Shown here one piece after another: positions 1-4,923 of a DNA stretch of 5,816 nucleotides. The stretch is from the NCBI GenBank assembly GCA_943327025.2, contig CALPVO020000164.1:1-5816 (forward strand). Reading direction: 5' to 3'. Source of the stretch: Janthinobacterium lividum. Lineage in GTDB: Bacteria; Pseudomonadota; Gammaproteobacteria; Steroidobacterales; Steroidobacteraceae. Positions within the stretch are counted from its first letter, which is position 1. The number at the start of each line of letters is the position of its first letter. Below the pieces are notes generated by a model. That model was not told where the DNA came from. It ran no database searches and saw only the letters and a list, made by a program, of their open reading frames with translations. The translations under genes and the position numbers were made by a program.

Positions 1-195
1 ACGCTTTTCCTCGGTGGAAGACAGCAGGACTCGCTGGATGCCTTCCTGTTGCTCTTGCAGCACCACGCCACCTACCGCACCGATGCCGGTGAAGTAGCCG
101 GGCGACGCGCGCTAGTCGATGCCTTCCTGCTGCTTGGCGAAGACAACGAACTGGTACCGCGCTACCGCCGGCGTCTGGCGGCAGCGCTGCACTGA
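1..195 (+). CDS. cnoX: CnoX/YbbN co-chaperone (thioredoxin-TPR protein), C-terminal fragment
   Basis: This is the last 64 codons of a gene that begins left of the window; the reading frame is open from base 1 to a TGA at 193-195. The visible residues match the C-terminal helical (TPR-like) region of the YbbN/CnoX family. In particular, a GRRALVDAFLLLG stretch followed by LVPRYRRRLAAALH resembles the E. coli ending with its KYRRQLYALLY tail. CnoX is known as a holdase and redox co-chaperone that protects proteins under bleach stress and hands them to GroEL and DnaK. The N-terminal thioredoxin domain, which would show whether the CxxC cysteines are present, lies outside the window. DAFLLL occurs twice, 27 residues apart, as expected for related helices. 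The stop lies 4 nt from the stop of the convergent yhhQ gene, and no terminator hairpin is visible between them. The assignment rests on the C-terminal match alone. Confidence 0.75.
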   Translation, partial: TLFLGGRQQDSLDAFLLLLQHHATYRTDAGEVAGRRALVDAFLLLGEDNELVPRYRRRLAAALH

Positions 196-199
196 ACCT

Positions 200-991
200 T
201 TAGGCCTCAGCCGCCGCCTCGCGACGCAGTCGTTGGGCGGTCTCGGTGCCGAGATAGGCTTCAATCCAGCCACGGACCACATACAGCAGCGGAATCATCA
301 CCAACGCTGCAAAGAACTTGTAGGTGAAATTGACGATGCCTACTGCCAGAAACAGCGAGATGGACCACTGCTGCGGGCCCAGCACGAAGGCAATGTAGAG
401 CACTACGAAGCTGTCGATGAACTGCGAAATGACCGTACTTACCGTGGCACGGACCCACACGCCCCGTTCACCAGTCCGCTTGCGAATGGCGTGAAAGACG
501 GTCACGTCGATCAACTGGCCAATGAGGAACGCGGTGAGCGAGCCACCGATAGTCCACAGCCCTTGCCCGAAGATGTTGCTGAACGCCGCCTGCATGTCCG
601 GCACGCCCTGGTCCACGCTCACCGACACCCACCAAGGCGCTGGTGCGACGCTGATCATGAGGTAGGCCATCAAGAAGGCGTAGGCAATGACGCCGGAAGC
701 CACATAACTGATGAACCGAACACCGCGCACACCGAAGTATTCGTTGATGGTGTCCGTGAGGATGAATACGAACGGCCACAGCAGCACGCCGGTGGTAAAC
801 GACAAGTTGCCACTTTCACCAAAGGCCTGCCAATTCACCGGCGGTATGCCCAGCGTGGCCTCCAAGGAAAAAATCTTTACGCCGACGAATTCGGCCACCA
901 AGGCATTGCCCACCAAAAGGGCCGCCAAAATCAAGAACAACCGGACACCGCGATTGTCGATGGTGGGAACCATGTGATGTTGTGGATTCAT
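200..991 (-). CDS. yhhQ: YhhQ-type queuosine precursor transporter (VUT/DUF165 family)
   Basis: The 263-residue product is a polytopic inner-membrane protein. Hydrophobic segments lie near residues 17-37, 65-80, 92-113, 145-165, 185-204 and 212-238. Family-type motifs are TDTINEYFG (79-87), GQLIDVTVFHAIRKR (158-172) and SQFIDSFVVLYIAF (189-202); the acidic and polar residues inside the membrane segments suit a vitamin/precursor carrier. The E. coli homologue imports preQ0 and preQ1, precursors of the tRNA modification queuosine; transport of these here is inferred from the family. The open frame extends upstream to 1099, but residues added there are proline/arginine-rich, overlap the cupin gene and are not family-like. 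I therefore chose the ATG at 991, which has a weak GAG about 8 nt upstream and lies 8 nt after the cupin stop. An ATG at 973 is possible but has no visible ribosome site. It is probably the last gene of an hslR-cupin-yhhQ transcript. No queuosine synthesis gene is in the window. Confidence 0.85.
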   Translation of the reverse strand: MNPQHHMVPTIDNRGVRLFLILAALLVGNALVAEFVGVKIFSLEATLGIPPVNWQAFGESGNLSFTTGVLLWPFVFILTDTINEYFGVRGVRFISYVASGVIAYAFLMAYLMISVAPAPWWVSVSVDQGVPDMQAAFSNIFGQGLWTIGGSLTAFLIGQLIDVTVFHAIRKRTGERGVWVRATVSTVISQFIDSFVVLYIAFVLGPQQWSISLFLAVGIVNFTYKFFAALVMIPLLYVVRGWIEAYLGTETAQRLRREAAAEA

Positions 992-999
992 GGTTGGTC

Positions 1000-1365
1000 T
1001 CAGTCGGGTAAACGGTGGACAGTATCCGGGCTGAATGCCGGCAGGCACACTGCCACGTATTCCGCGCCTCCCGCGTGTGGGGTGGAGTAGCGTACCCACT
1101 CACCCGCATGGGCAATGACGGCCTGCCCAGCAGCTACGTCCTGGGAACCCGCAGCGCTTTCCACGCGCAGGCAGCCCGCCAAAACTACGGTGTATTCGTC
1201 GAAGGCGGGTTGCTGCGCGGGTTCCACCCAGCCCTCAGGCGAATTCATGCGCGCCACGCTGACAGCCGTGGTGCCGCTGTTGACGCGACCGATGTATTCC
1301 TCGATACGCTTGGGGCGCGTGCCGACAGAGGGCACGACCGTGGGAGAGGCAATGAAAGTAGGCAT
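1000..1365 (-). CDS. Small single-domain cupin-fold protein, substrate unknown
   Basis: The 121-residue product is about the size of one cupin barrel. Motif 1 lies at residues 45-68, with an FDEYTVVLAG core (55-64); motif 2 is GQAVIAHAGEWVRYSTP (80-96). The usual metal-binding histidines of motif 1 (HxH) are absent: the sequence reads PAQQPAFDEYT. Motif 2 has W and Y where the last histidine is usually found. A metal site would therefore have to use Gln or Glu residues such as Q51, Q52 and E57, or there may be no metal. The N-terminus carries an EEYIGRVNSGT segment (22-32) before the barrel. The ATG at 1365 is chosen because the protein then begins directly at the domain and CTGAGG lies 12 nt upstream. 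A TTG at 1413 would add 16 residues that do not look like part of the fold. The gene sits between hslR and yhhQ, probably in one transcript, which does not reveal its ligand. The fold is fairly certain; the function is unknown. Confidence 0.8.
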   Translation of the reverse strand: MPTFIASPTVVPSVGTRPKRIEEYIGRVNSGTTAVSVARMNSPEGWVEPAQQPAFDEYTVVLAGCLRVESAAGSQDVAAGQAVIAHAGEWVRYSTPHAGGAEYVAVCLPAFSPDTVHRLPD

Positions 1366-1414
1366 TGCCGCAGTATGCCTCAGGGCGCGCCATTCGTGCG
1401 GCAGCGCACCCAAC

Positions 1415-1879
1415 TCAGTCGTCGCTGTCCATCCACTGGAGGCGCTGCAATTGACGACGCTGGCGTTTGTCGGGCTTGGTATCCGGGTGCGGCATCGCGC
1501 CGCCGTGCAGCTTGCGGAAGGCGGCCTCGCGGTCCCGGCGTTCGCGACTGAGGGAGTCTTCGGTGAAAGCGGCTGCCATCAGCAGCGCCGGCCCCCGGCG
1601 CAATGGCAGCCCGGTCACGTTACCCTCGACCGTCTCGCCACCGCGGTTCACCGCCACGCGATCGCCTACCTTGAGATTCCGCGAGGCTTTCACCCGCTCC
1701 CCATTCAACTGTACGTGGCCACCGGAGACTGCGGCCGTCGCCAGCGCCCGGGACTTGTGGAACCGGGAATGCCACAGCCACTTGTCGATGCGCAACTGCG
1801 CCCCTGGCGCCAGATCAAACCAACGAGGATCCGCGGCGGGCAGTTCCTCCTCGTCAGCCAAAGCATGGGGGTCGTTCAT
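1415..1879 (-). CDS. hslR: Heat shock protein 15 (S4-domain RNA-binding ribosome-recycling factor)
   Basis: The product has 154 residues; E. coli Hsp15 has 133. Hsp15 binds free 50S subunits that still carry a nascent chain on tRNA and helps rescue them after heat stress. An S4 RNA-binding domain covers roughly residues 28-85, starting with the diagnostic LRIDKWLWHSRFHKSRALA (29-47) and followed by GGHVQLNGERVKAS (53-66) and LKVGDRVAV (69-77). The C-terminal part (108-148) is a very basic helical region with MPHPDTKPDKRQRRQL (129-144), matching the E. coli MPHPDRRPDKKERRDL signature. The first 27 residues form an acidic extension longer than in E. coli. The ATG at 1879 is the only reasonable start before the S4 domain, although it has no convincing Shine-Dalgarno sequence. 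It is probably first in an operon with the cupin (49 nt downstream) and yhhQ. Confidence 0.93.
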   Translation of the reverse strand: MNDPHALADEEELPAADPRWFDLAPGAQLRIDKWLWHSRFHKSRALATAAVSGGHVQLNGERVKASRNLKVGDRVAVNRGGETVEGNVTGLPLRRGPALLMAAAFTEDSLSRERRDREAAFRKLHGGAMPHPDTKPDKRQRRQLQRLQWMDSDD

Positions 1880-1885
1880 TGGCTC

Positions 1886-1891
1886 ATTCTA
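1886..1891 (-). promoter_or_regulatory. Candidate -10 element of the hslR operon
   Basis: On the minus strand the hexamer TAGAAT (5 of 6 matches to TATAAT) ends 6 nt before the hslR ATG. The usual 6-7 nt spacing would put the transcription start at or next to the A of the ATG, implying a leaderless mRNA. I see no good -35 box 16-18 nt upstream. No sigma32-type promoter is evident, although the gene is heat-inducible in E. coli. The promoter is inferred from one hexamer only. Confidence 0.35.
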
Positions 1892-1901
1892 GTCTGCTGC
1901 G

Positions 1902-1926
1902 CAGTGCCCTGCCCCAGCGCGCACTG
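1902..1926. repeat. Inverted repeat CAGTGC-N13-GCACTG in the divergent hslR/yciH spacer
   Basis: Perfect 6 bp arms at 1902-1907 and 1921-1926 flank 13 bp, centred at 1914, near the middle of the 65 bp spacer between hslR and yciH. The position would suit a shared operator acting on both promoters. The arms are short and GC-rich, so chance occurrence is quite possible. No known regulator site is recognised. Confidence 0.3.
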
Positions 1927-1929
1927 GGC

Positions 1930-1935
1930 TAAACT
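1930..1935 (+). promoter_or_regulatory. Candidate -10 element of yciH
   Basis: TAAACT (4 of 6 matches to TATAAT) ends 9 nt before the yciH ATG. A start about 7 nt downstream would fall near 1942, leaving a leader of only about 3 nt. The bases before the ATG (GACGCCCC) contain no Shine-Dalgarno motif, which agrees with leaderless or near-leaderless translation. No clear -35 box is visible, so the call is tentative. Confidence 0.3.
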
Positions 1936-1944
1936 AGACGCCCC

Positions 1945-2322
1945 ATGAAGCCCACGAAGCCTGCTCCGCGCGACAATGTGTCCTTGGTCTATGGCACCGG
2001 CATTGGCCGCCTCTGCCCGGGCTGTCGCCGCCCGGCAGACCAATGCGCCTGCGGCACTGGCGCCACCCGCAAGCCAGCCGCCGGCACCCCCATCCGCGTC
2101 GCGCGTTCCACGGCCGGCCGCGGCGGCAAGGCCGTCAGTGTCATCACCGGACTGCCGCTGGACGAACCGGCGCTGGAAGCACTCGCCAAACTGCTGAAGC
2201 AAGCCTGCGGCACTGGGGGCACGGTCAAGGAAGGCAACATCGAAATTCAGGGGGAACACCGTGACCGCTTGGTGGCGGAACTGGTGAAGCGGGGCTTTCC
2301 CGCCAAGAAGGCTGGAGGCTAG
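1945..2322 (+). CDS. yciH: YciH, bacterial SUI1/eIF1-like translation factor
   Basis: The product has 125 residues; E. coli YciH has 108. The SUI1 fold covers about residues 50-120. It shows VRVARSTAGRGGKAVSVITG as a basic loop region (50-69), LAKLLKQACGTGGTVKEGNIEIQG (80-103), and the RDRLVAELVKRGF helix (106-118), all closely matching E. coli YciH including the AGG ending. The family is the bacterial counterpart of eIF1; E. coli YciH has been linked to initiation fidelity and to repression of translation under stress. The N-terminus carries C24-x2-C27-x6-C34-x-C36, a likely zinc-binding cluster missing from E. coli YciH. I recall similar clusters in some other proteobacterial members. ATG 1945 is the start because LVYGTGIGR (14-22) aligns with the N-terminal LVYSTETGR of E. 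coli YciH. It is transcribed divergently from hslR and followed by a convergent small ORF. Confidence 0.92.
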   Translation: MKPTKPAPRDNVSLVYGTGIGRLCPGCRRPADQCACGTGATRKPAAGTPIRVARSTAGRGGKAVSVITGLPLDEPALEALAKLLKQACGTGGTVKEGNIEIQGEHRDRLVAELVKRGFPAKKAGG

Positions 2323-2344
2323 GCGAAAGGCTGCCCGTTAACGC

Positions 2345-2527
2345 CTAAGGGGCCCCGCCATCCACCGTTTGGAGGGTAGTGGTGAGTACCGGGCCGATGC
2401 GGGGCTGAACCCACCACAGCGCCGCCAGTAACCCGGCCATCAGGAACAACCTCCAGCGTAGTGCCGACCGGCGCCGCGCGGCATCGGTCAATGCCTTTTT
2501 TCGCAGCGTTTCTCCGCCTTGCCGCAT
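2345..2527 (-). CDS. Possible small single-pass membrane protein, unknown function
   Basis: This 60-codon ORF was not recognised. The first 27 residues are strongly basic (KK, RRR, RWR). They are followed by one hydrophobic segment, [13 protein letters not shown] (about 28-40), and a short polar tail. This is a typical N-in/C-out single-pass arrangement under the positive-inside rule. The ATG at 2527 is preceded by AGGGTGG ending 6 nt upstream, an acceptable ribosome site. An in-frame ATG at 2566 would add 13 basic residues but overlaps the kbl -10 element. The ORF is convergent with yciH (22 nt between stops) and divergent from kbl. It fills most of the 319 bp gap between those genes, which otherwise holds only the kbl promoter and leader. 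Its own promoter is not obvious. It may be a real small protein, or a chance ORF in GC-rich DNA. Confidence 0.5.
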   Translation of the reverse strand: MRQGGETLRKKALTDAARRRSALRWRLFLMAGLLAALWWVQPRIGPVLTTTLQTVDGGAP

Positions 2528-2530
2528 CAC

Positions 2531-2559
2531 TTTCCACCCTCGCTTGCGCTTCCTATACT
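2531..2559 (+). promoter_or_regulatory. Sigma70-like promoter of the kbl-tdh operon
   Basis: TTTCCA at 2531-2536 (4 of 6 to TTGACA) and TATACT at 2554-2559 (5 of 6 to TATAAT) are separated by exactly 17 bp. Transcription would start near 2566, giving a leader of about 76 nt before the kbl ATG. The -35 box overlaps the ribosome-site region of the divergent small ORF. No regulator site such as a clear Lrp box was recognised. Confidence 0.55.
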
Positions 2560-2594
2560 GCACCACATCGTAAACGCTTTTTCCCGCCCCGCGC

Positions 2595-2610
2595 CCTGCC
2601 TACCGGCAGG
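2595..2610 (+). promoter_or_regulatory. Stem-loop in the kbl 5' leader
   Basis: CCTGCC (2595-2600) and GGCAGG (2605-2610) form a perfect 6 bp GC-rich stem with a TACC loop. It lies within the predicted untranslated leader, 31 nt upstream of the kbl ATG. No U-tract follows, so it is not an intrinsic terminator. It might affect mRNA stability or translation. No known riboswitch or leader peptide is recognised. Confidence 0.4.
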
Positions 2611-2631
2611 TCCGCTTGGCGACACTCTATC

Positions 2632-2635
2632 GAGG
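2632..2635 (+). promoter_or_regulatory. kbl ribosome binding site (fixes the start)
   Basis: GAGG lies 6 nt before the ATG at 2642. This supports that codon over the open frame extending upstream to 2519, which would run through the predicted promoter. Confidence 0.65.
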
Positions 2636-2641
2636 CAACCC

Positions 2642-3838
2642 ATGGATTCCGCTTTCCTCACCCGTCTCGCCACGCAGGCTGAAAGCCTGCGCGAGCAGGG
2701 CTTGTTCAAAAACGAGCGCGTGCTGGGTTCGCCACAACAACCGCTCGTCCAAGTGAATGGGCGTGAATACCTCAACCTTTGCGCCAACAACTATCTGGGG
2801 TTGGCGAACCATCCTGCCGTCCGTGAAGCGGCTCATGCGGCGCTGGACCAGTACGGCTACGGCATGGCCTCGGTGCGTTTCATCTGCGGCACACAAACGC
2901 CACACCGCCAACTCGAGCAGAGGTTATCGGCCTACCTGGGCACCGAAGACACCATTCTGTATTCCTCCTGTTTCGACGCGAACGGCGGCCTGTTCGAAAC
3001 CTTGCTCGACGAGCAGGATGCTGTCATCAGCGACGCCCTGAACCACGCCTCCATCATCGATGGCATTCGCCTGTGCAAAGCGCGCCGCCTGCGCTATGCC
3101 AACCGTGACATGGCCGAACTGGAAGCACGCCTGCAAGAGTCGCAGGACTGCCGCACCCGACTCATCATCACCGACGGCGTCTTCTCCATGGATGGCACCG
3201 TGGCTCCTCTCCCGGAAATCTGCGCGCTGGCCGAAAAGTACGGTGCCTTGGTGGCGGTCGACGACTCCCACGCTACCGGCTTCATGGGAGCGAATGGCCG
3301 GGGCACGCACGAACTGCATGGCGTCATGGACCGCGTCGACATCCTCACCGGTACGCTGGGCAAAGCACTGGGTGGTGCCTCGGGTGGCTACATCAGTGGT
3401 CGCAAGGAAGTCATCACGTGGCTGCGCCAGCGTAGCCGCCCGTATCTGTTCAGCAATGCCATTCCGCCCGTCGTGGCCGCCACCACCCTGCGCGTACTCG
3501 ACCTTATCGAGCAGGGCGCACAACTGCGTACCAACATCCACGCCAATGCCAAACACTTCCGTAGCCGCATGGCAGCCGCCGGCTTCCGCCTCATCCCTGG
3601 TGAAACCCCCATCGTCCCCGTCATGATTGGCGAAGCGCCACTAGCGGTGAAGTTGGCAGAGCGCTTGCTGGAACTGGGCGTGTACGTCATCGCCTTCAGC
3701 TTCCCCGTGGTGGCGCATGGCCAAGCGCGCATCCGTACGCAACTCACCGCCGCCCACACCACGGAACAACTCGACCGCGTGGTAGATGCATTCATCACCG
3801 CAGGACACGAACTCGGCATTCTTGGAGCACAGGCATGA
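2642..3838 (+). CDS. kbl: 2-amino-3-ketobutyrate CoA ligase (glycine C-acetyltransferase)
   Basis: The 398-residue product has exactly the E. coli KBL length. This cytosolic PLP enzyme of the alpha-oxoamine synthase family (fold type I) cleaves 2-amino-3-ketobutyrate with CoA to glycine and acetyl-CoA, the second step of threonine degradation. Visible landmarks are [17 protein letters not shown] [12 protein letters not shown] (47-58), [12 protein letters not shown] (74-85), [15 protein letters not shown] (108-122), [12 protein letters not shown] with H135, and TDGVFSMDG (177-185). The cofactor-binding VDDSH (206-210) and [14 protein letters not shown] with the PLP lysine at K241 follow. All catalytic residues that I can place are present. 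The start at 2642 has a GAGG ribosome site and matches the family N-terminus. The stop overlaps the tdh start (ATGA), so the two are translationally coupled. No anomalies were seen. Confidence 0.98.
   Translation: MDSAFLTRLATQAESLREQGLFKNERVLGSPQQPLVQVNGREYLNLCANNYLGLANHPAVREAAHAALDQYGYGMASVRFICGTQTPHRQLEQRLSAYLGTEDTILYSSCFDANGGLFETLLDEQDAVISDALNHASIIDGIRLCKARRLRYANRDMAELEARLQESQDCRTRLIITDGVFSMDGTVAPLPEICALAEKYGALVAVDDSHATGFMGANGRGTHELHGVMDRVDILTGTLGKALGGASGGYISGRKEVITWLRQRSRPYLFSNAIPPVVAATTLRVLDLIEQGAQLRTNIHANAKHFRSRMAAAGFRLIPGETPIVPVMIGEAPLAVKLAERLLELGVYVIAFSFPVVAHGQARIRTQLTAAHTTEQLDRVVDAFITAGHELGILGAQA
3824..3838 (+). promoter_or_regulatory. tdh ribosome binding site and ATGA stop/start overlap
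   Basis: GGAG at 3824-3827, inside the last codons of kbl, lies 7 nt before the tdh ATG at 3835. The ATG overlaps the kbl TGA by two bases (ATGA, 3835-3838). This arrangement favours coupled, roughly balanced synthesis of the two enzymes. Confidence 0.8.
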
Positions 3839-4863
3839 AAGCACTCGTCAAGGCAGAGGCCGCTCCCGGCCTCACGATGAAGGACATCCCCGAGCCGACC
3901 ATTGGCCCGAATGATGTGCTCATCAAAACGCGCCGCACCGCCATCTGCGGCACCGACATGCATATTTGGCACTGGGACGAGTGGGCGCAGCGTACGGTGC
4001 CAGTGCCCATGCAAGTGGGCCACGAATACGCTGGTGAAATTGTCGAGATGGGTAGCGAAGTGCGCGGCCTGAAGATTGGTGACCGTGTCAGCGGCGAAGG
4101 CCATATCACTTGCGGCTTCTGCCGCAACTGCCGCGCGGGCCGGCGCCACTTGTGCCGTAATACGGAAGGCGTCGGCGTGAACCGCCCCGGCTGTTTCGCC
4201 GAATACTTGTCCTTGCCCGCCTCCAACGTGTTCAAACTCTCGCCGGTCATCGATGACGAACTGGCCAGCATTCTCGACCCGTTCGGCAACGCCACCCACA
4301 CGGCTCTGTCATTTGGTGTCGTCGGCGAAGACGTGCTCATCACGGGCGCAGGCCCCATTGGCATCATGGCCGTGGCCATCGCCAAGCACGTGGGCGCCCG
4401 GCACGTGGTCATCACCGACGTGAATGACTACCGCCTGAATTTGGCAGAGCAGATGGGTGCCACGCGCGCCGTCAACGTTACCCGCGAGAAGCTCGATGAC
4501 GTAGTGAAAGACCTGGGGATGGAAGAAGGCTTTGACGTAGGCATGGAGATGTCCGGCAACCCGCACGCCTTCCGCGACTTGCTGCGCACGATGAACCATG
4601 GTGGCTCTGTAGCCCTGCTCGGCATCATGCCGGAGAACACCGGCATCTCTTGGGATGAGGTCATCTTCAAGGGCCTGAACATGAAGGGCGTTTACGGCCG
4701 TGAGATGTTCGAGACCTGGTACAAGATGGCCGCCATGCTGCAAAGCGGGCTGAACATCCGCCCGGTCATCACGCACCGCTTGCCCGTCGCGGATTTCCGC
4801 GAGGGCTTCGAGATCATGGGTTCGGGTCAGAGCGGCAAAGTCATCTTGGATTGGGCCGCTTAA
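3835..4863 (+). CDS. tdh: L-threonine 3-dehydrogenase, zinc- and NAD-dependent
   Basis: The 342-residue product (E. coli 341) belongs to the zinc-dependent medium-chain dehydrogenases. It oxidises L-threonine with NAD+ to 2-amino-3-ketobutyrate, which KBL then cleaves; the unstable intermediate is thought to pass directly between the two enzymes. Catalytic-zinc ligands are C38 (TAICGTD), H63 and E64 (VGHEY), and D148 or its neighbours (LDPFGNA). The structural zinc cysteines C93, C96, C99 and C107 are all present. H90, which affects substrate specificity in E. coli, is conserved in GEGHITCG. The Rossmann motif GAGPIG (171-176) and D195 with R200 (TDVNDYR) indicate NAD preference. [12 protein letters not shown] near residues 284-295 and SGQSGKVIL at the C-terminus complete the match. 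The start is fixed by the overlap with kbl and a GGAG ribosome site. All key residues are intact, and the enzyme is expected to be active. Confidence 0.98.
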   Translation: MKALVKAEAAPGLTMKDIPEPTIGPNDVLIKTRRTAICGTDMHIWHWDEWAQRTVPVPMQVGHEYAGEIVEMGSEVRGLKIGDRVSGEGHITCGFCRNCRAGRRHLCRNTEGVGVNRPGCFAEYLSLPASNVFKLSPVIDDELASILDPFGNATHTALSFGVVGEDVLITGAGPIGIMAVAIAKHVGARHVVITDVNDYRLNLAEQMGATRAVNVTREKLDDVVKDLGMEEGFDVGMEMSGNPHAFRDLLRTMNHGGSVALLGIMPENTGISWDEVIFKGLNMKGVYGREMFETWYKMAAMLQSGLNIRPVITHRLPVADFREGFEIMGSGQSGKVILDWAA

Positions 4864-4880
4864 CGCCGTCGCGCTAGCTT

Positions 4881-4910
4881 GCGTCAGCCTCGTAGTCATG
4901 AGGCTGACGC
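4881..4910. terminator. Perfect 11 bp stem-loop between convergent tdh and Asp-box gene (possible bidirectional terminator)
   Basis: GCGTCAGCCTC (4881-4891) pairs perfectly with GAGGCTGACGC (4900-4910) around an 8 nt loop (GTAGTCAT). It begins 17 nt after the tdh stop and ends 13 nt before the stop of the convergent gene, the usual place for a shared terminator. No U-tract follows directly on either strand; the nearest T-rich run on the + strand starts about 17 nt further on, inside the next gene. It may act with Rho, or protect mRNA 3' ends, rather than as a classical intrinsic terminator. The structure is certain; its role is inferred. Confidence 0.6.
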
Positions 4911-4923
4911 TTGAGACACAGCT

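Noticed and set aside
37..129. Repeated 12-mer GATGCCTTCCTG at 37-48 and 118-129
   Set aside because: Both copies encode DAFL in the same frame of the cnoX helical region, so related protein helices explain the match better than a DNA element.
119..1090. Long + strand ORF of 323 codons
   Set aside because: It lies antisense to yhhQ. Its translation is rich in His, Arg and Gln with no recognisable domain, whereas the minus-strand frame gives a clear membrane transporter.
992..1099. N-terminal extension of yhhQ to position 1099
   Set aside because: The extra 36 residues are proline/arginine-rich, overlap the end of the cupin gene and do not resemble the family N-terminus.
1366..1413. TTG start at 1413 for the cupin gene
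   Set aside because: It would bring the gene within 1 nt of hslR, but the added 16 residues do not look like part of the fold and the ATG at 1365 has an upstream GAGG.
1115..1948. Long + strand ORF of 277 codons across the cupin and hslR
   Set aside because: It is the antisense shadow of two recognisable minus-strand genes and shows no domain of its own.
2337..2356. Palindromes GTTAAC and GGGGCCCC after yciH as a terminator
   Set aside because: They do not form one stem, no U-tract follows, and the second lies inside the small minus-strand ORF.
2519..2641. Upstream extension of kbl to position 2519
   Set aside because: It would read through the predicted promoter. The family N-terminus and ribosome site fit the ATG at 2642, which yields exactly the E. 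coli length of 398 residues.
3388..4299. Minus-strand ORF of 303 codons across kbl and tdh
   Set aside because: It is antisense to two unmistakable enzymes and has no coherent domain; such long shadows are common in GC-rich DNA.
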